Shown: positions 42,035 through 43,228 of the stretch, piece after piece | How the letters are laid out: every line of letters starts with the position of its first letter | Numbering within the stretch: the stretch's first letter is position 1 | Source of the DNA: Jiangella endophytica | GTDB lineage: Bacteria; Actinomycetota; Actinomycetes; Jiangellales; Jiangellaceae | Reading direction: 5' to 3' | DNA: 43,228 nt | Assembly (NCBI RefSeq): GCF_003427025.1 | Contig: NZ_QVAI01000032.1 | Coordinates: 1-43,228 of the forward strand | The notes under the pieces: generated by a model | What the model saw: only the letters and a program-made list of their open reading frames with translations | What the model was told of the DNA's origin: nothing | Database searches by the model: none | Position numbers and translations under genes: made by a program

Positions 42035-43227
42035 ACCGGCTGCCCGAAGTGGTGCTGCTGTCATTCGCTCGTACGCCGATGGGCCGGCTGGGCGGGTCGT
42101 TGTCAGGGCTGAGCGCGGTGCAGTTGGGAGCGGTGGCGATCCGGTCCGCCGTCGAGCGCAGCGGGCTGCGGCACGACGAGGTCGACCAGGTGATCATGGG
42201 CCAGGTGGTGCAGGCCGGCGCTGGGCAGAATCCCGCGCGCCAGGCCGCCGCCCAGGCGGGGCTGCCGCTGTCCGTGCCCGCGCAGACGGTCAACAAGGTC
42301 TGCTTGAGCGGGCTCAGCGCGATCGTCGAGGCCGCCCGGGCGATCCGGCTCGACGAGGCCACCGTCGTCGTGGCCGGCGGCCAGGAGTCGATGAGCCGCG
42401 GGCCGTACCTGCTGCCGGGGGCACGGGCGGGCTGGACCTACGGGCACGTCACCACACTGGACTCCGTCGCGCACGACGGCCTCACCGACGCCTTCGACGG
42501 AGAGTCGATGGGCTCGTCGACGGAACGTGGCAACGCCGAGCGAGGGATCGGCCGCGCCGAACAGGACGAGGTCGCCGTCGCGAGCCATCAGCGGGCGGCC
42601 GAGGCCGCCGAGAAGGGCGTGTTCGCCGAGGAGATCGCCGCCGTCGAGGCGCCCGCGGGTCGCGGTCGCACGGCCGCGGTGACGTCCGACGAGGGCATCC
42701 GGCCCGATGCGAGCCTGGAGTCGCTGGCGCGGTTGCGTCCCGCGTTCGCCGCGGGCGGCACCATCACGGCAGGGAACGCGTCGCCGCTGACCGACGGTGC
42801 GGCGGCGGTCGTCGTCGCCAGCGGCGCCTTCGCCCGTGAGCAGGGCCTGGACTGGCTGGCCGCGGTAGACGCGGCCGGTCAGGTCGCCGGGCCGGACACC
42901 GCGCTGCACTCCCAGCCGGCTCGGGCCATCCAGGCGGTGCTGGACCGCGCCGGGTGGAGCCGGTCCGACCTCGACCTCGTCGAGATCAACGAGGCGTTCG
43001 CGTCCGTCGTCGTGCAGTCGCTGCGCGATCTCGACTATCCGCTGGAGCGTACGAACATCCACGGTGGCGCGATCGCTCTGGGCCATCCGATCGGCGCTTC
43101 CGGTGCACGGCTGGCCGGGCACGCCGCTCTCGAGCTCGCCCGGCGCGGTTCGGGCCGTGCGGCGGTCGCGTTGTGCGGTGGCGGCGGCCAGGGGGAGGCA
43201 CTGCTGCTGTCTCGGACCTCCGGATGA
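42031..43227 (+). CDS. Thiolase (acetyl-CoA acyltransferase)
   Basis: This is a 398-residue biosynthetic/degradative thiolase, complete, with its stop one base before the window end. The acyl-accepting Cys91 is in NKVCLSGLSA, the catalytic His352 in NIHGGAIALGHPIGASGAR and the second Cys382 in LCGGGGQGEA; NEAFAS is also present. It cleaves a 3-oxoacyl-CoA to acetyl-CoA and a shortened acyl-CoA, completing the CoA-transferase pathway upstream. The GTG overlaps the crotonase stop. The chain-length preference is not readable. Confidence 0.94.
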   Translation: MNRLPEVVLLSFARTPMGRLGGSLSGLSAVQLGAVAIRSAVERSGLRHDEVDQVIMGQVVQAGAGQNPARQAAAQAGLPLSVPAQTVNKVCLSGLSAIVEAARAIRLDEATVVVAGGQESMSRGPYLLPGARAGWTYGHVTTLDSVAHDGLTDAFDGESMGSSTERGNAERGIGRAEQDEVAVASHQRAAEAAEKGVFAEEIAAVEAPAGRGRTAAVTSDEGIRPDASLESLARLRPAFAAGGTITAGNASPLTDGAAAVVVASGAFAREQGLDWLAAVDAAGQVAGPDTALHSQPARAIQAVLDRAGWSRSDLDLVEINEAFASVVVQSLRDLDYPLERTNIHGGAIALGHPIGASGARLAGHAALELARRGSGRAAVALCGGGGQGEALLLSRTSG

Positions 43228-43228
43228 T

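Overview
The window is very GC-rich DNA with short ribosome-binding sites, frequent GTG starts and many ATGA/GTGA stop-start overlaps, as in a high-GC actinomycete. Almost all of it is one catabolic locus for an unidentified carboxylic or alicyclic compound. I see no tRNA, rRNA, insertion sequence, CRISPR array or phage gene.

Layout. (1) 115-2740 (+): AhpD-like protein, amidohydrolase-2 protein and MIP18/DUF59 Fe-S assembly factor. (2) 4362-2756 (-): hotdog thioesterase and aldo/keto reductase, divergent from a P450 (4475-5728), followed by a TetR regulator (5829-6482). (3) 6684-7892 and 8398-9591: two near-duplicate lipoprotein substrate-binding proteins, each with its own promoter. The second leads into a Liv-type ABC transporter (LivH, an unusual LivM-LivF fusion, LivG), an SDR, an acyl-CoA ligase, an MFS carrier and a TesB thioesterase, ending at 17468. 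(4) 17577-24859: a second P450, its [3Fe-4S] ferredoxin, a ferredoxin reductase, a 51-residue zinc-ribbon-like protein, a CaiB/BaiF CoA-transferase, an ADP-forming acyl-CoA synthetase and a second CaiB/BaiF protein. (5) 24919-36206: acyl-CoA dehydrogenase, crotonase, SDR, MenB/BadI-like crotonase, two MaoC-type proteins, aldehyde dehydrogenase, SDR, racemase-like CaiB/BaiF protein, second acyl-CoA ligase and second MFS carrier. (6) 38853-36235 (-): aldehyde dehydrogenase and zinc alcohol dehydrogenase. (7) An IclR regulator (39759-39004, -) divergent from a 3-oxoacid CoA-transferase A/B, crotonase and thiolase operon (39920-43227).

Inferred working scheme: uptake by the ABC and MFS carriers; P450 hydroxylation fed by ferredoxin and its reductase; oxidation by SDR/ADH and ALDH to an acid; CoA activation by ligase, ADP-forming synthetase or CoA-transferase; dehydrogenation, hydration and oxidation; possible C-C ring hydrolysis by the MenB/BadI-like enzyme; and a beta-ketoadipate-like finish through CoA-transferase and thiolase. 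The substrate cannot be read from the sequence.

The strongest non-genic signal is an 18-bp inverted repeat, GTCAAC-N6-GTTGAC. It recurs, usually in pairs, at almost every catabolic promoter (51-91, 4397-4458, 6576-6605, 8280-8309, 17484-17550, 24843-24883, 38900-38959), typically over the -35 box and the start of transcription. It defines a local regulon, most simply under the TetR protein encoded inside the locus. The IclR unit has a different, mirrored pair of sites.
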